Source of the DNA: Paracraurococcus ruber
GTDB taxonomy: Bacteria > Pseudomonadota > Alphaproteobacteria > Acetobacterales > Acetobacteraceae
DNA length: 32,963 nucleotides
Direction of reading: 5' to 3'
Assembly (NCBI RefSeq): GCF_004353985.1
Contig: NZ_SMOA01000053.1
Location: forward strand, 1 to 32,963
The notes beneath the pieces were generated by a model. It saw only the letters and a program-made list of their open reading frames with translations, did not search any database and had not been told where the DNA came from. This document shows, piece by piece, positions 1 through 8,016 of the stretch. The stretch's first letter is position 1, and each line of letters begins with the position of its first letter. The position numbers were made by a program, and so were the translations under genes.

Positions 1-496
1 AGAAGCTGTTCCAGGCGGTTCCGGTGGTGGTGTGGCCGCCGAAGTCGAGGAAGATCTTGTAGGGCGAGCTGGCCTGGCTGTGCAGCTTGAAGGTGTCGCC
101 ATAGCTGACCAGGCCGCCCACAGGCGTGTCGGTCAGCGACACCGTCGCCTCGATCATCCCGGCCGTCGCGGAAGGCCCCTTCGGCAGCGTGGCGGCGGAA
201 GCGGGCTGGTTGTTCGTGACGATCAGCGCCGGGACGCCGCAGGCGCCGCAGCCACAGCCCAGCAGATGCGATGCGACGGGCTGGTAGGCCATGACGCTGG
301 TGGCCTGGAAGGCGCTGCCGGGCGCGGTATCGGCCGGAACGGCGATGGTCGCCTCGGCCCTGAGAAGGCCGTCACCCCAGTCTCCGGCGTGATGCGAGAA
401 GTCCTGCGCCGTATCGAAATAGGACAGGATATCGGCCGGTTTCCGGTCTTCCGGCAGCGTGCGCCAGAAGCCCGTGTTGGCAGATAAACGCAACAT
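1..496 (-). CDS. N-terminus of probable secreted metalloprotease (partial)
   Basis: The gene is cut by the left edge, and about 165 N-terminal residues are visible. The ATG at 496 is preceded by a good ribosome site (GAGGTGAGG). The protein begins MLRLSANTGFWRTLPEDRK and has no signal peptide. It contains a CGCGACG cluster and then KIFLDFGGHTTTGTAWNSF. The last segment resembles the 'IYLDFDGHTTxGTxWN' entry to the catalytic domain of bacterial RTX-associated metalloproteases, which usually leave the cell by type I secretion. The zinc site would lie beyond the edge, so the enzyme class is inferred from this short motif only. It is transcribed away from the replication region. Confidence 0.6.
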   Translation of the reverse strand, partial: MLRLSANTGFWRTLPEDRKPADILSYFDTAQDFSHHAGDWGDGLLRAEATIAVPADTAPGSAFQATSVMAYQPVASHLLGCGCGACGVPALIVTNNQPASAATLPKGPSATAGMIEATVSLTDTPVGGLVSYGDTFKLHSQASSPYKIFLDFGGHTTTGTAWNSF

Positions 497-762
497 CCTC
501 ACCTCGTGTCGGCTCGGCGGCTGCCGCCTTTCATGTCAGCCCAATGAGGTTTTTTGGACGGGTCTATCTTTTGCGCCAATCTCTTATCGCATCGTGAATC
601 GTGTCTGCGGGCGCTTCGGGTCCTCTTTACGAACGCTTCACCATTGGCGCCTGCGCTCGTCCCGGCGCCGCGCACGGCCGCGTCGGGTGCGATCGCCGGG
701 AAACGGGCTGGAATGCTGGTTGCCGAAGCCGGCCTCCGGTCGGGGCATGTAGGCATCCGGGG
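497..762. other. Intergenic region between protease gene and origin
   Basis: The part nearest the minus-strand protease gene is comparatively AT-rich (about 540-600) and should hold its promoter. No clear -35/-10 or -24/-12 pair could be fixed there. No protein-like reading frame is seen. Confidence 0.4.
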
Positions 763-821
763 CCACGCGCTGCATCGGCGGCCTGGCCAGGGCGTCACCA
801 CCGTGCGCTCACCACCGGGCG

Positions 822-914
822 CCACGCTGAATCGGCGGCCTTTGCATCGCCAGCCCGGAGGCTGGCCTGCCCAGAACCAAGGGGCGACCCCGCCGCGGCG
901 CTGAATCGGCGGCC
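822..914 (-). repeat. Inverted-orientation iterons (two good copies)
   Basis: CCACGCTGAATCGGCGGCC at 822-840 and GCGCTGAATCGGCGGCC at 898-914 are reverse complements of the iteron core GGCCGCNGATTCAGCGTGG. Their core positions lie 74 bp apart. A weaker third copy, with GCATCGG in place of GAATCGG, sits at about 763-783. Such a second block often serves copy-number control or incompatibility, but that role is inferred here. Confidence 0.7.
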
Positions 915-970
915 CTGCAGGCCTGGCAGTCCACAGCCGCGCCGCCGTGCCGCTGCATGGCGGCCGCGCC

Positions 971-1002
971 CTATAGGAGGAAGGAGTCTAGGACTCCTAT
1001 AG
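971..1002. promoter_or_regulatory. Nested palindrome between iteron blocks
   Basis: CTATAGGAG (971-979) pairs with CTCCTATAG (994-1002). Inside it AGGAGTC (982-988) pairs with GACTCCT (992-998). The two hairpins share bases and are mutually exclusive. It lies exactly where iteron orientation switches. It may be a RepA-dimer operator or a strand-opening site; the sequence does not decide. Confidence 0.55.
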
Positions 1003-1007
1003 GTATG

Positions 1008-1157
1008 GGCCGCGGATTCAGCGTGGATAACGGGCCCCTAGGCCGCGGATTCAGCGTGGTGCCGGGCTGCCCAGGCCGCGGATTCAGCGTGGCCACGCCG
1101 CCGATTCAGCGTGGACAAAGCGCAGCGCCTGCGCGCCAGGCCGCCGATTCAGCGCCA
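1008..1157 (+). repeat. Five direct iterons upstream of repA
   Basis: The copies start at 1008, 1041, 1074, 1096 and 1139. The first three are identical (GGCCGCGGATTCAGCGTGG). The fourth and fifth have GCCGCCGATTCAGCG, and the fifth ends in CCAC rather than GTGG. Start-to-start distances are 33, 33, 22 and 43 bp, close to whole multiples of 11. Bound initiator molecules would therefore sit on nearly one face of the helix, as in known iteron plasmids. Confidence 0.8.
1022..1030 (+). promoter_or_regulatory. DnaA-box match within origin
   Basis: CGTGGATAA matches the DnaA box TGTGGATAA at 8 of 9 positions. It overlaps the last bases of the first direct iteron and continues into the spacer. Such a box fits joint RepA/DnaA loading at an iteron origin. 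Confidence 0.5.
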
Positions 1158-1221
1158 CGCCGCCTAAGCGGGCAGTTACTTTGCCTTTCTCATCGCCGCC
1201 GCCGGACGCCGCCCCCACCCC

Positions 1222-2247
1222 ATGGCCGAGATCCATCGCCAGCTCCTGCTCTTCGGCGCCGCCGAGCTCCGCCGCACGGCCGCCGGCATTCCCGACCGGG
1301 CCGGCCGGCGGCGGGAGCTGGACCGCATCGCGGCGGCCAGCGCCGTGCTCGGCGAGCCGGCCGAGGACGACCTGGCCTTCTCCCATTCCGGCCTGTGCCA
1401 GACCTGCCTGCCGCATGCCCGGCCGGCCAGCAACGACCTGATCTGGGAACGCAGCTCCGGCCGCTTCCACCTGATGGTCAGCCCCGGCGTCATGCGCGGC
1501 GCCGGCGGCCGCGCCACCCGCGTGGGCGTGCCCTACGGCACCCGCGCCCGGCTGATCATGATCTTCCTGCAGACCGAGGGCGTGCGCAGCCGCACCGTCA
1601 GCCTCGGCCCCAGCATGTCGGCCTGGATCCGCTCGCTCGGCCTGCCGGTCACCGGCGGGCCGCGCGGCACCATCGCGGCGATCCGCGAGCAGTCGCTGCG
1701 CATCGCCCGCTGCGAGTTCACCCTGCAATGGAACACCCGCGCCGAGGACGGTGCGAGCGAGACCATCATCCGCGACCAGCGCCTGGTCGCCGGCCTCTCG
1801 CTCTGGCACGGGCAGGAGGAGGGCAACGGCACGCGCTGGCAGGCGACCGTGGAGCTGACGCGCGAATTCCACGAGCACCTGCGCGAGCACGCCGTGCCGC
1901 TGGTGCGCGATGCCATCGCGCATCTGAAGGACAACTCGCTCGGCCTCGACCTCTACACGCTGCTGGCCTACCGGCTGCAGCGGCTGGAGCAGCCGCTGCT
2001 GCTGCGCTGGCAGGCGCTGGCGGCGCAGGTCGGGTCGGAAACCGGCCGCACCTCCCACCTCGCGCAGCGGGTGCGGGCGGTGCTGCCGGACGTGCTGGCA
2101 GTGTATCCGGACGCGCAGGTGGAGGTGGTGCGGCACGGGCTGCGCCTGCTGCCCTCCCGCTCGCCGGTGCCGCGCAGCCTGGTGCAGGGGCTGCGGGTGG
2201 TGGAGGGCGGGACGCCCCCGGGCCCGCGCGGTCGCCGGCCGCGCTGA
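1222..2247 (+). CDS. repA: Plasmid replication initiator RepA (RepA_C family)
   Basis: A 341-residue protein. Segments such as DLAFSHSGLCQTCLPHARP, WERSSGRFHLMVSPG, GVPYGTRARLIMIFLQTEG and SLGPSMSAWIRSLGLP are typical of plasmid-encoded RepA (Pfam RepA_C) from alphaproteobacterial and acetobacterial plasmids. The family binds iterons and starts replication. The ATG at 1222 begins MAEIHRQLLLFG; the ribosome site is weak. The C-terminus (PPGPRGRRPR) is basic and probably disordered. The gene lies 65 bp downstream of the iterons. No parA/parB genes are seen in the window, so partition must be encoded elsewhere if it exists. Confidence 0.88.
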   Translation: MAEIHRQLLLFGAAELRRTAAGIPDRAGRRRELDRIAAASAVLGEPAEDDLAFSHSGLCQTCLPHARPASNDLIWERSSGRFHLMVSPGVMRGAGGRATRVGVPYGTRARLIMIFLQTEGVRSRTVSLGPSMSAWIRSLGLPVTGGPRGTIAAIREQSLRIARCEFTLQWNTRAEDGASETIIRDQRLVAGLSLWHGQEEGNGTRWQATVELTREFHEHLREHAVPLVRDAIAHLKDNSLGLDLYTLLAYRLQRLEQPLLLRWQALAAQVGSETGRTSHLAQRVRAVLPDVLAVYPDAQVEVVRHGLRLLPSRSPVPRSLVQGLRVVEGGTPPGPRGRRPR

Positions 2248-2670
2248 GCCGCGCCGGCATCGGCACCCCATGCGCCGCAGCGGCCCCGTGGCGAATTTTA
2301 ACGCTCTGTCGTAACCAATCCCATATCCTGCTCTGGCGCCTTTGGCCGCCAGAACGGCCGCCCCCCTGCCTTCGATCACTGCCACCACGCAGGGGAGACC
2401 ACCTGGATCGCAACCGCACGGCGCCATGCCGCCGGGCGAACCGGCTGTTCGGCACGCCTTTCCCGCCGCGGCATGCGCCCGGGTGCTGACTATCCGGCAA
2501 CCCGTCTCGACAATGGCGCGCATTGCTTCAGAGATACTTGCGTTTAGGTTCACTATCCGGCACCAGACCGCTCCCGGACAGGATGGGAAGCTAAACATGC
2601 GGACCCCCCGCGGCCTGCACGACACCAGCCCTTGCCCGGCCTGCCGCCGGCTGGCCCTGGCGCGCCGCCG
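2248..2670. other. Intergenic region repA to exosortase
   Basis: About 420 bp with a few less GC-rich patches (2293-2330, 2489-2560). It holds an 11-bp direct repeat (separate entry) and a possible 25-codon leader. No terminator hairpin after repA and no convincing promoter hexamers were identified. Several GG/GC pairs occur at wrong spacing for sigma-54. Confidence 0.4.
2489..2562 (+). repeat. Direct repeat ACTATCCGGCA upstream of exosortase
   Basis: ACTATCCGGCA occurs at 2489-2499 and again at 2552-2562, 63 bp apart (about six helical turns), some 110-180 bp before the exosortase start. The helical spacing suggests a pair of regulator sites, but no known motif is recognised. Confidence 0.4.
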
Positions 2671-2674
2671 GTGA
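2597..2674 (+). CDS. Possible 25-residue leader peptide before exosortase
   Basis: The ATG at 2597 has a good ribosome site (GGATGGGAAG, about six bases upstream). The frame reads MRTPRGLHDTSPCPACRRLA... and stops with TGA at 2672-2674. That stop overlaps the proposed GTG start of the exosortase (GTGA), a common sign of translational coupling. The exosortase itself has no good ribosome site, which strengthens the idea. The peptide has a CPAC motif and a very basic tail. No relatives are recognised; it may have no function beyond delivering ribosomes. Confidence 0.35.
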   Translation: MRTPRGLHDTSPCPACRRLALARRR

Positions 2675-4164
2675 CCCCGTCCTCCACCCTGCCCGTGCCG
2701 GCAGCCACGCTGCGCCCCGCCTCCGCCTGGACGGCGACGCTTGCCCTGATCGGGCTCGGGCTTGCCGCCATTGGCGGGCTGTTCTGGCGCGAGGCCACCG
2801 CCGCCGTCCGGGTCTGGGATGCCTCGGCCACCTACAATCATTGCTGGCTGGTGCTGCCGATCGCCGCCTGGCTGGCCTGGTCCCGGCGCGGCCGGCTGGC
2901 CAGCCTTACCCCGCAGCCCCTGCCCTGGGCGGCGCTGCTCGCGCTGCCGGCCGGCCTCGCCTGGCTGGCGGCGGAGCGGCTGGGCATCATGGAGGGCCGG
3001 CAATTCGCCGCCCTTGGCATGGTCTATGTGCTGGCCCTGGCGGTGCTGGGCTGGCGGGTCTGCCGCGCCATGGCGGCGCCGCTGCTCTACCTGGTCTTCC
3101 TGGTGCCCTTCGGCGCCTTCACCGTGCCGGCGCTGCAGCGGATCACCGCCTGGCTGATCGAGATCGGCCTGCAGATCACCGGCGTGCCGCACTACATCGA
3201 CGCCCTGGTGATCGAGACGCCGGCCGGCGCCTTCCTGGTGGCCGAGGCCTGCGCCGGCCTGCGCTTCCTGATCGCCACCCTCGCCTTCGGCGCGCTCTAT
3301 GCCTTCGTCATGTTCCGCAGCCCCGGGCGGCGGCTGGCGGTGATGGCGCTGGCCCTGGTGGTGCCGATCATCGCCAACGGGCTGCGCGCCTTCGGCATCG
3401 TGCTGCTGGGCCAGTATCTCGGCAGCGCCGAGGCGGCGGCCGCCGACCACATCCTTTATGGCTGGATCTTCTTCTCCATCGTCCTGCTGCTGCTGATCCT
3501 GGCCGGCCTGCCCTTCCGGGAGGATGGCGCGCCCGAGCCGCGCCGGCCGGCTCCGGCCGGCCTGATGCCGCCCCGCCCGGCGGCGCTGGCCCTCGCCGCC
3601 CTGCTCGTGGTCGGGTTCGCCGCGGCCGGCCCGGCGGCAGGGCTGACGCTGCAGCAGGCTGGCGCCCGCCCCCCCGCCCGCATCGCCCTGCCCCTCGCGG
3701 TGCCGGAGGCCTGCGAACCGGGGACGGATGCCGCCCTGCTCTGCGGCGGCATCGTCGCCACGGCCCAGGCCATCGCCTTCCCGGCACAGATGACCTGGGC
3801 CGCCGTCGCGGCCGAGCGGGCCCGGCTGACCGGCACGGACGACACCGACATCCTCTCCACGATCCGGGTTCCCGGCGGCGGCACCTGGCAGGTGCGTCAG
3901 TCGCGCGACAGCGGGATGACCGTCGCGGTGGCCACCTGGCTGAACGGGCGCCAGGCCGCCAGCGGGCTGCAGAGCCGCGCCGAGCAGGCCTGGAACAGCC
4001 TGGGTGCCGGCCGGGGCGCGCCGGTGCTGGTCGCCGTCACGCTGCGGCCGGAGCAGCCGGGCCCGCAGCACATCCCGCGCCAGCGGGAGTTGGTGGAGGC
4101 GCTGCTGCAGGCCGATGGGCCGAGGATCGCGGCGCGCGCGGCGGCGCTGTCGGCAGGGCACTGA
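2671..4164 (+). CDS. xrtA: Exosortase A with C-terminal EpsI-like domain
   Basis: A polytopic inner-membrane transpeptidase-like enzyme that processes PEP-CTERM proteins at their C-terminal signal. Numbered from the GTG at 2671 (497 residues), the family triad is present: Cys194 in EACAGLRF, Arg239 in ANGLRAF and His260 in DHILYGW. About eight membrane segments cover residues 20-285. The remaining 200 residues hold one more membrane segment and a periplasmic domain (STIRVPGGGTWQVRQS...) that fits the EpsI-like domain often fused to XrtA. A TTG at 2632 would add 13 residues. GTG is preferred because it overlaps the stop of a possible leader. It is the first gene of the polysaccharide locus and has the same orientation as repA. 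Confidence 0.88.
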   Translation: MTPSSTLPVPAATLRPASAWTATLALIGLGLAAIGGLFWREATAAVRVWDASATYNHCWLVLPIAAWLAWSRRGRLASLTPQPLPWAALLALPAGLAWLAAERLGIMEGRQFAALGMVYVLALAVLGWRVCRAMAAPLLYLVFLVPFGAFTVPALQRITAWLIEIGLQITGVPHYIDALVIETPAGAFLVAEACAGLRFLIATLAFGALYAFVMFRSPGRRLAVMALALVVPIIANGLRAFGIVLLGQYLGSAEAAAADHILYGWIFFSIVLLLLILAGLPFREDGAPEPRRPAPAGLMPPRPAALALAALLVVGFAAAGPAAGLTLQQAGARPPARIALPLAVPEACEPGTDAALLCGGIVATAQAIAFPAQMTWAAVAAERARLTGTDDTDILSTIRVPGGGTWQVRQSRDSGMTVAVATWLNGRQAASGLQSRAEQAWNSLGAGRGAPVLVAVTLRPEQPGPQHIPRQRELVEALLQADGPRIAARAAALSAGH

Positions 4165-4382
4165 AGCCGGCCGCCCCGAGGCACGACGCCGCTCCATGAC
4201 CAGGAAGCGGCAGCGGATCGCGGAGCATCACCCCGCCCACCAGCCGATGATCCGGGACGGCTTGCGGCGGCACGGGCCCGCGATGCCTCCCGCATGGGCC
4301 GACGATGCAGGCGCGGCACGGCATTCAGGCCTGAACGCTGGACGAGGCAGGCCGATCGGAATGCGGGGCGCGTCCGGCGCCG

Positions 4383-5285
4383 TCAGCCCGCCGCCAGTTC
4401 CGCGATCACCCGCCGCGCCTTGGCGGCATAGGCGCCGCGGTCGAAGCGCCAGCTGCCAACGAAATGCAGCAGGTCCGCCTTGGCGGGATCGACGCTTTCG
4501 TCGAAGCAGGCATAGCGGGGCCAGGGCAGCACCACGCCGCCCGGCGCATTGGCGACCAGGTAATTCGACGCCGTCTGCTCGGTGCCCCAGTCCGACCAGC
4601 GGGCGCCGAGCAGCCCCTGCATCGCATTCGAATAGGCCACCGCCGCCGCGCGCGTGTAGAGCCCGCGGGGAAAGCCGGCAAAGCCGGCCGAGCCGCGGAC
4701 ATAGCGCCGCCCGCCTGCATCCGGCGGCAGTTGCGGCAGCGCCTGCTCGATCCGCGTCTGCAGGTACTTCGGGTCGAGCTGCGCGACCAGCGCCGCCGCC
4801 TCCTCGAGGCTCACGATGCCCATGCCCTGGCCGGAGTTCAGCGTGAAGGCGGTGTTGCCGGCGACGGCCGACATCACCTCGGGTATCGGGCCGGAGGTCA
4901 GGATGTCGCTGTCGAGCTGCACCACATAGCTGTCGGCGCTGAGGTCGAGGATGTAGAGCAGCCTTTCCCAGCAGCCGCCGCGCGGGCAGGGATCGGTGCG
5001 GATGCTGTCGAGACGCATGATCTCCAGCCCCTCGACATGCTGCGCGAGCAGCGCCTTGTCGGTGGCGGTGAGCGAGCCGTCGTCCATGACGATCACCTGC
5101 CCGCCCGGCAGGTGCCGATAGAAGCTCTTGATCGAGAGCAGGTACATCCGCAGGTGCTCGGTCCGCACCATGCTGACGACGCGGATCGGCGCGGTGCGGA
5201 GGCGCAGCGGCGGCGTGCGCAGGATGCCGCGGCACTGCCAGTCGAAGCGCTTGACCGCAAGCGTGCGGCGGAGGTCGTTGAACAT
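4383..5285 (-). CDS. Glycosyltransferase-like protein, GT-A fold
   Basis: A soluble 300-residue protein. It shows an N-terminal nucleotide-binding region (APIRVVSMVRTEHLRMYLLSI), MDDG at 67-70, and a DSD metal/nucleotide-sugar motif at 125-127 (VVQLDSDIL). These indicate a GT-A glycosyltransferase that probably adds a sugar to the exopolysaccharide repeat unit. Donor and acceptor cannot be told. The ATG at 5285 was chosen over upstream in-frame ATGs because GGAAG lies just before it and the upstream translation looks non-coding. The gene is a single minus-strand unit, convergent with the exosortase and divergent from the pyruvyl transferase. Confidence 0.7.
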   Translation of the reverse strand: MFNDLRRTLAVKRFDWQCRGILRTPPLRLRTAPIRVVSMVRTEHLRMYLLSIKSFYRHLPGGQVIVMDDGSLTATDKALLAQHVEGLEIMRLDSIRTDPCPRGGCWERLLYILDLSADSYVVQLDSDILTSGPIPEVMSAVAGNTAFTLNSGQGMGIVSLEEAAALVAQLDPKYLQTRIEQALPQLPPDAGGRRYVRGSAGFAGFPRGLYTRAAAVAYSNAMQGLLGARWSDWGTEQTASNYLVANAPGGVVLPWPRYACFDESVDPAKADLLHFVGSWRFDRGAYAAKARRVIAELAAG

Positions 5286-5550
5286 CGCTGCTTCCAGTCG
5301 GCCCCGGTGATGCCGGCCATCGCGCCGTCCGCGCCGCCGCGCGGCGCTCCTAGCATCGGTGGCCGGCGCGTGGAACCTTTCCATGAATTTCGCCGTGCCA
5401 GATTGCACGGAGGTTGAAGATCGTCCGGCCCTGGGATACAGCCTGACTGCTCCGCAACCTGGAATGGCAGTTCGCCGCGTGGCGTTAATGAATCCTTTGC
5501 GGCTTCCTGTTTCCTCGCAGTCGCACGACCAGAATGGTGGCAGCCCCGAC

Positions 5551-6459
5551 ATGAGCGCGGAAATCCGGGACTACCTTGCGCAGTTCAGGGGGCAGGACAT
5601 CCTGTACCTGCCCAATCCCGGCAATGCCGGGGACAGCGTGATGTCGTCCGCCACCTATCAGCTGCTGGACGCCGCGGGCGCCCGCTGGCGCGTGCCGCAT
5701 CTCGGGACGCTCGATCCGGCGGGGCAGGTCATCCTCTATGGCGGCGGCGGCAACCTGTACGAGGTCGGCCGGCACGCCTACCGCACGCTCGAGCGGATCC
5801 ACGCCCGGGCAAAGCACCTGACCATCCTGCCGCACACCATCAAGGACGTGGATCCGCTGCTGGACCAGTTCGGCGGCAACGTCACAGTCATCTGCCGTGA
5901 GCCGGTGAGCTACGACTATGTCCGCGGCCGCGGCGGCCGCTACCAGACCCTGCTGATGCCGGACCTGGCCTTCGCGCTGGACGTGGAACGGCTGCTGAGC
6001 GGGCGGGACCGCTTCAGCGCGCCGCTGATGCTGGCCGACTTCCTGCTCAGCAAGACCCTGCGCCGCAACGGCCACACCAGCTTCGACAACGTCAAGCGCT
6101 ACCTGAACCCGGGCCCGGTCGCGGCGCGGCTGCGCGGCCGCGCGCCGGGCGGCGTGCTGAACTGCTTCCGCCTGGACGGGGAGGCGACCGACATCGCCAT
6201 CCCGCCCGACAACATCGACCTGCCGATCGTCTTCATGTACGGCGTCTCGCCGGCGCCGGTGGCGCACCATGCCGCGCGCTCCCTGCTCTCGACGCTCAAG
6301 AGCTTCGACGAGATCCGCACCAACCGGCTGCATGTCGCGATCTCGGCGGCGCTGGTCGGCACGAAGACGCAGCTCTTCGCTAACAACTACTACAAGATCC
6401 GGGCGATCTACGATTTCTCCATGCGGGGCCGCTACCCGCATGTCACCTGGATGGGCTGA
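5551..6459 (+). CDS. Polysaccharide pyruvyl transferase family protein
   Basis: A 302-residue cytoplasmic enzyme. It shows the family pattern: YLPNPGNAGDSVMSSATY at the N-terminus, LYGGGGNLYEVG, TILPHTIKDVD, VICREPVSYDYV, LMPDLAFALD and, near the end, SFDEIRTNRLHVAISAALVG. The family transfers pyruvate from phosphoenolpyruvate to sugars as ketals, giving acidic exopolysaccharides; some members are sugar transferases instead. The ATG at 5551 has only a weak ribosome site, and the in-frame ATG at 5491 is an alternative. It is the first gene of a plus-strand unit, with the flippase 8 bp downstream. Confidence 0.82.
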   Translation: MSAEIRDYLAQFRGQDILYLPNPGNAGDSVMSSATYQLLDAAGARWRVPHLGTLDPAGQVILYGGGGNLYEVGRHAYRTLERIHARAKHLTILPHTIKDVDPLLDQFGGNVTVICREPVSYDYVRGRGGRYQTLLMPDLAFALDVERLLSGRDRFSAPLMLADFLLSKTLRRNGHTSFDNVKRYLNPGPVAARLRGRAPGGVLNCFRLDGEATDIAIPPDNIDLPIVFMYGVSPAPVAHHAARSLLSTLKSFDEIRTNRLHVAISAALVGTKTQLFANNYYKIRAIYDFSMRGRYPHVTWMG

Positions 6460-6467
6460 GCCACCCG

Positions 6468-7991
6468 ATGCCCGAGGGCGGCACCCCCCACGCCCAGCCC
6501 CAGGCCGGTTCCCAGGCGGGCCCCATGGCCGGCCTGGTGCTGCGCGGCGCCATCCTGATGGTGCTGCTGCGCTTCGCCATCCGCGCCATCGGCCTCGTCT
6601 CCGTCCTCATCACCGCGCGGCTGCTGACGCCAGCGGATTTCGGCGTCATCGGCACGGCCAGCATCGTCATCGGCTTCTTCGCCCTGCTGCAGAGCATCGG
6701 CCTGGGCGATGCCCTGGTGCGGCTGCGGCGGATGGATGCGGGGCATGTCCACACCGCCTGGACGCTGAACCTGCTGGTCGGCCTGCTGGTGACGGTGGGC
6801 ATCTTCCTCAGCGCGCCGCTCGCCGCCCGCTGGCTGGGAGAGCCGGCGCTGACCGGCGTGCTGCACTGGATGGCCTTCACGCCCACCCTGAACGCCCTGG
6901 TCAGCCCCGGCACCACCACCTTCCTGCGCGACTTCGCCTTCCGCAAGGAGTTCCGGCTGAAGGTCTTCCAGAAGGTCGTCGTCGTCGTGGCGACCGTCCT
7001 CGGCGCTTGGTTGACCGGGAATTACTGGGGCCTGGTCTGGGGCGGCATGGCGGGCACGGTGGTCTATGTGGTCGCCAGCTACGTCTCCTACCCCTATTGG
7101 CCGCGCCTAGCGCTGTCACGCCTGCCGGACCTGCTCGGCTTCTCCTTCTGGACGCTGGTGCAGAGCATCGCGACCTATGTCGCGGTGGTGGCCGACGAGG
7201 TGATCGTGCGGCGGCTGATGCCGACCGAGCTCTTCGGCCTCTACCACACCAGCCGCGACCTCTCCCGCACCATGGTGGCGGAGCTGGTGGCGCCGGCTGC
7301 CTCGGCGCTGCTGCCCGGCCTCGCACGGCTGCAGGAGGAACCGGCGCGCTTCGCCCGCGCGGCGAAGGAAGCGGTGGGCGCCGGGGTCATCGTCGCGGTC
7401 GCCGCCGGGCTCGGCGTCTCGGCCACCGCCACCGAGATCACCGGCCTGCTGCTCGGCGCCAAATGGACCGGGGCGGCGCCCTTCCTGGCCTTCACCGCCA
7501 TCGGCGTCGCCGGCCAGACAGTGGCCGGCCTGCATCGCAGCATCCTCGCCGCGCTCGACAAGCAGCACTGGTCGGCCATGCTCTGGGGCCTGCGCGGGAC
7601 GGTGCTGGTCGTGGGCTGCGGCACTGCGGGGATGATGGGCGATGCGCTGCTGGTGGCGGAGACCTATGCCACCCTGTCCGTGCTGCTGACCCTGCTGGAC
7701 TACGGCATCATCTTCACGGCGCTGAAGCGGCCGGGCGTGCTGCCGGCCATCTTCCTCCGCCCCGCCATCGCCGGCCTCGCCATGCTGGGGGCGCTGATGC
7801 TGCTGCCGGCGGACCTGCCGCTGCTGCTGTCGGCGCCGCTGAAAGTGGCGCTCGGCGCCCTGGTCTATGGCCTGGTGCTGCTCGGCGCCTGGTGGGCCAT
7901 GGGACGGCCGGAGGGCGCGGAGACGGCGCTGCTGCACCGCCTGCCGCCCCGCCTCGCCACCCCGCTGCTGCGGCGCCGCCGGCCCGCCTGA
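6468..7991 (+). CDS. Oligosaccharide flippase, PST/Wzx family
   Basis: A 507-residue polytopic membrane protein with about 12-14 helices. The start of the conserved region, RFAIRAIGLVSVLITARLLTPADFGVIGTA, is the usual N-terminal signature of polysaccharide transporters of the MOP superfamily. It should flip undecaprenyl-linked repeat units to the periplasm. The ATG at 6468 lies 8 bp after the pyruvyl transferase stop; MAGLVLRG at 6525 is an alternative start. It is the only flippase in the window, so it is the likely partner of the priming sugar transferase encoded near 24 kb. Confidence 0.87.
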   Translation: MPEGGTPHAQPQAGSQAGPMAGLVLRGAILMVLLRFAIRAIGLVSVLITARLLTPADFGVIGTASIVIGFFALLQSIGLGDALVRLRRMDAGHVHTAWTLNLLVGLLVTVGIFLSAPLAARWLGEPALTGVLHWMAFTPTLNALVSPGTTTFLRDFAFRKEFRLKVFQKVVVVVATVLGAWLTGNYWGLVWGGMAGTVVYVVASYVSYPYWPRLALSRLPDLLGFSFWTLVQSIATYVAVVADEVIVRRLMPTELFGLYHTSRDLSRTMVAELVAPAASALLPGLARLQEEPARFARAAKEAVGAGVIVAVAAGLGVSATATEITGLLLGAKWTGAAPFLAFTAIGVAGQTVAGLHRSILAALDKQHWSAMLWGLRGTVLVVGCGTAGMMGDALLVAETYATLSVLLTLLDYGIIFTALKRPGVLPAIFLRPAIAGLAMLGALMLLPADLPLLLSAPLKVALGALVYGLVLLGAWWAMGRPEGAETALLHRLPPRLATPLLRRRRPA

Positions 7992-8016
7992 CCGATCCCC
8001 TGACAGGAATGCCCCG

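Larger units (their letters stand above)
763..1157. other. oriV: Predicted iteron-type replication origin (oriV)
   Basis: The 395 bp upstream of repA hold about eight copies of one element in two blocks. Copies read CTGAATCGGCGGC-wise at 822-840 and 898-914, with a degenerate one near 763-783. Copies of opposite orientation lie at 1008-1157. Between the blocks is a nested palindrome at 971-1002, and one copy runs into a DnaA-box-like sequence. Iterons next to a DnaA box and a RepA gene are the usual layout of iteron-regulated plasmid origins. An AT-rich melting region is not obvious; the stretch around 971-1005 is the least GC-rich part. The function is inferred from this arrangement. Confidence 0.75.

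Noticed and set aside
971-1002. Palindrome as a rho-independent terminator
   Set aside because: No T-run, no gene ending nearby, and its place between iteron blocks suggests an origin function.
957-2489. Long plus-strand open frame covering iterons and repA
   Set aside because: It is Arg/Pro/Ala-rich shadow coding in another frame of repA; iterons and the RepA family match explain the region.
4165-4382. Possible small gene between exosortase and GT-A gene
   Set aside because: ATG frames here lack a ribosome site and read Arg/Ala-rich; the interval separates two convergent genes.
5380-5410. TGGCACG on the minus strand upstream of the GT-A gene
   Set aside because: The -24 half is perfect but the -12 position reads AATTC instead of TTGC.
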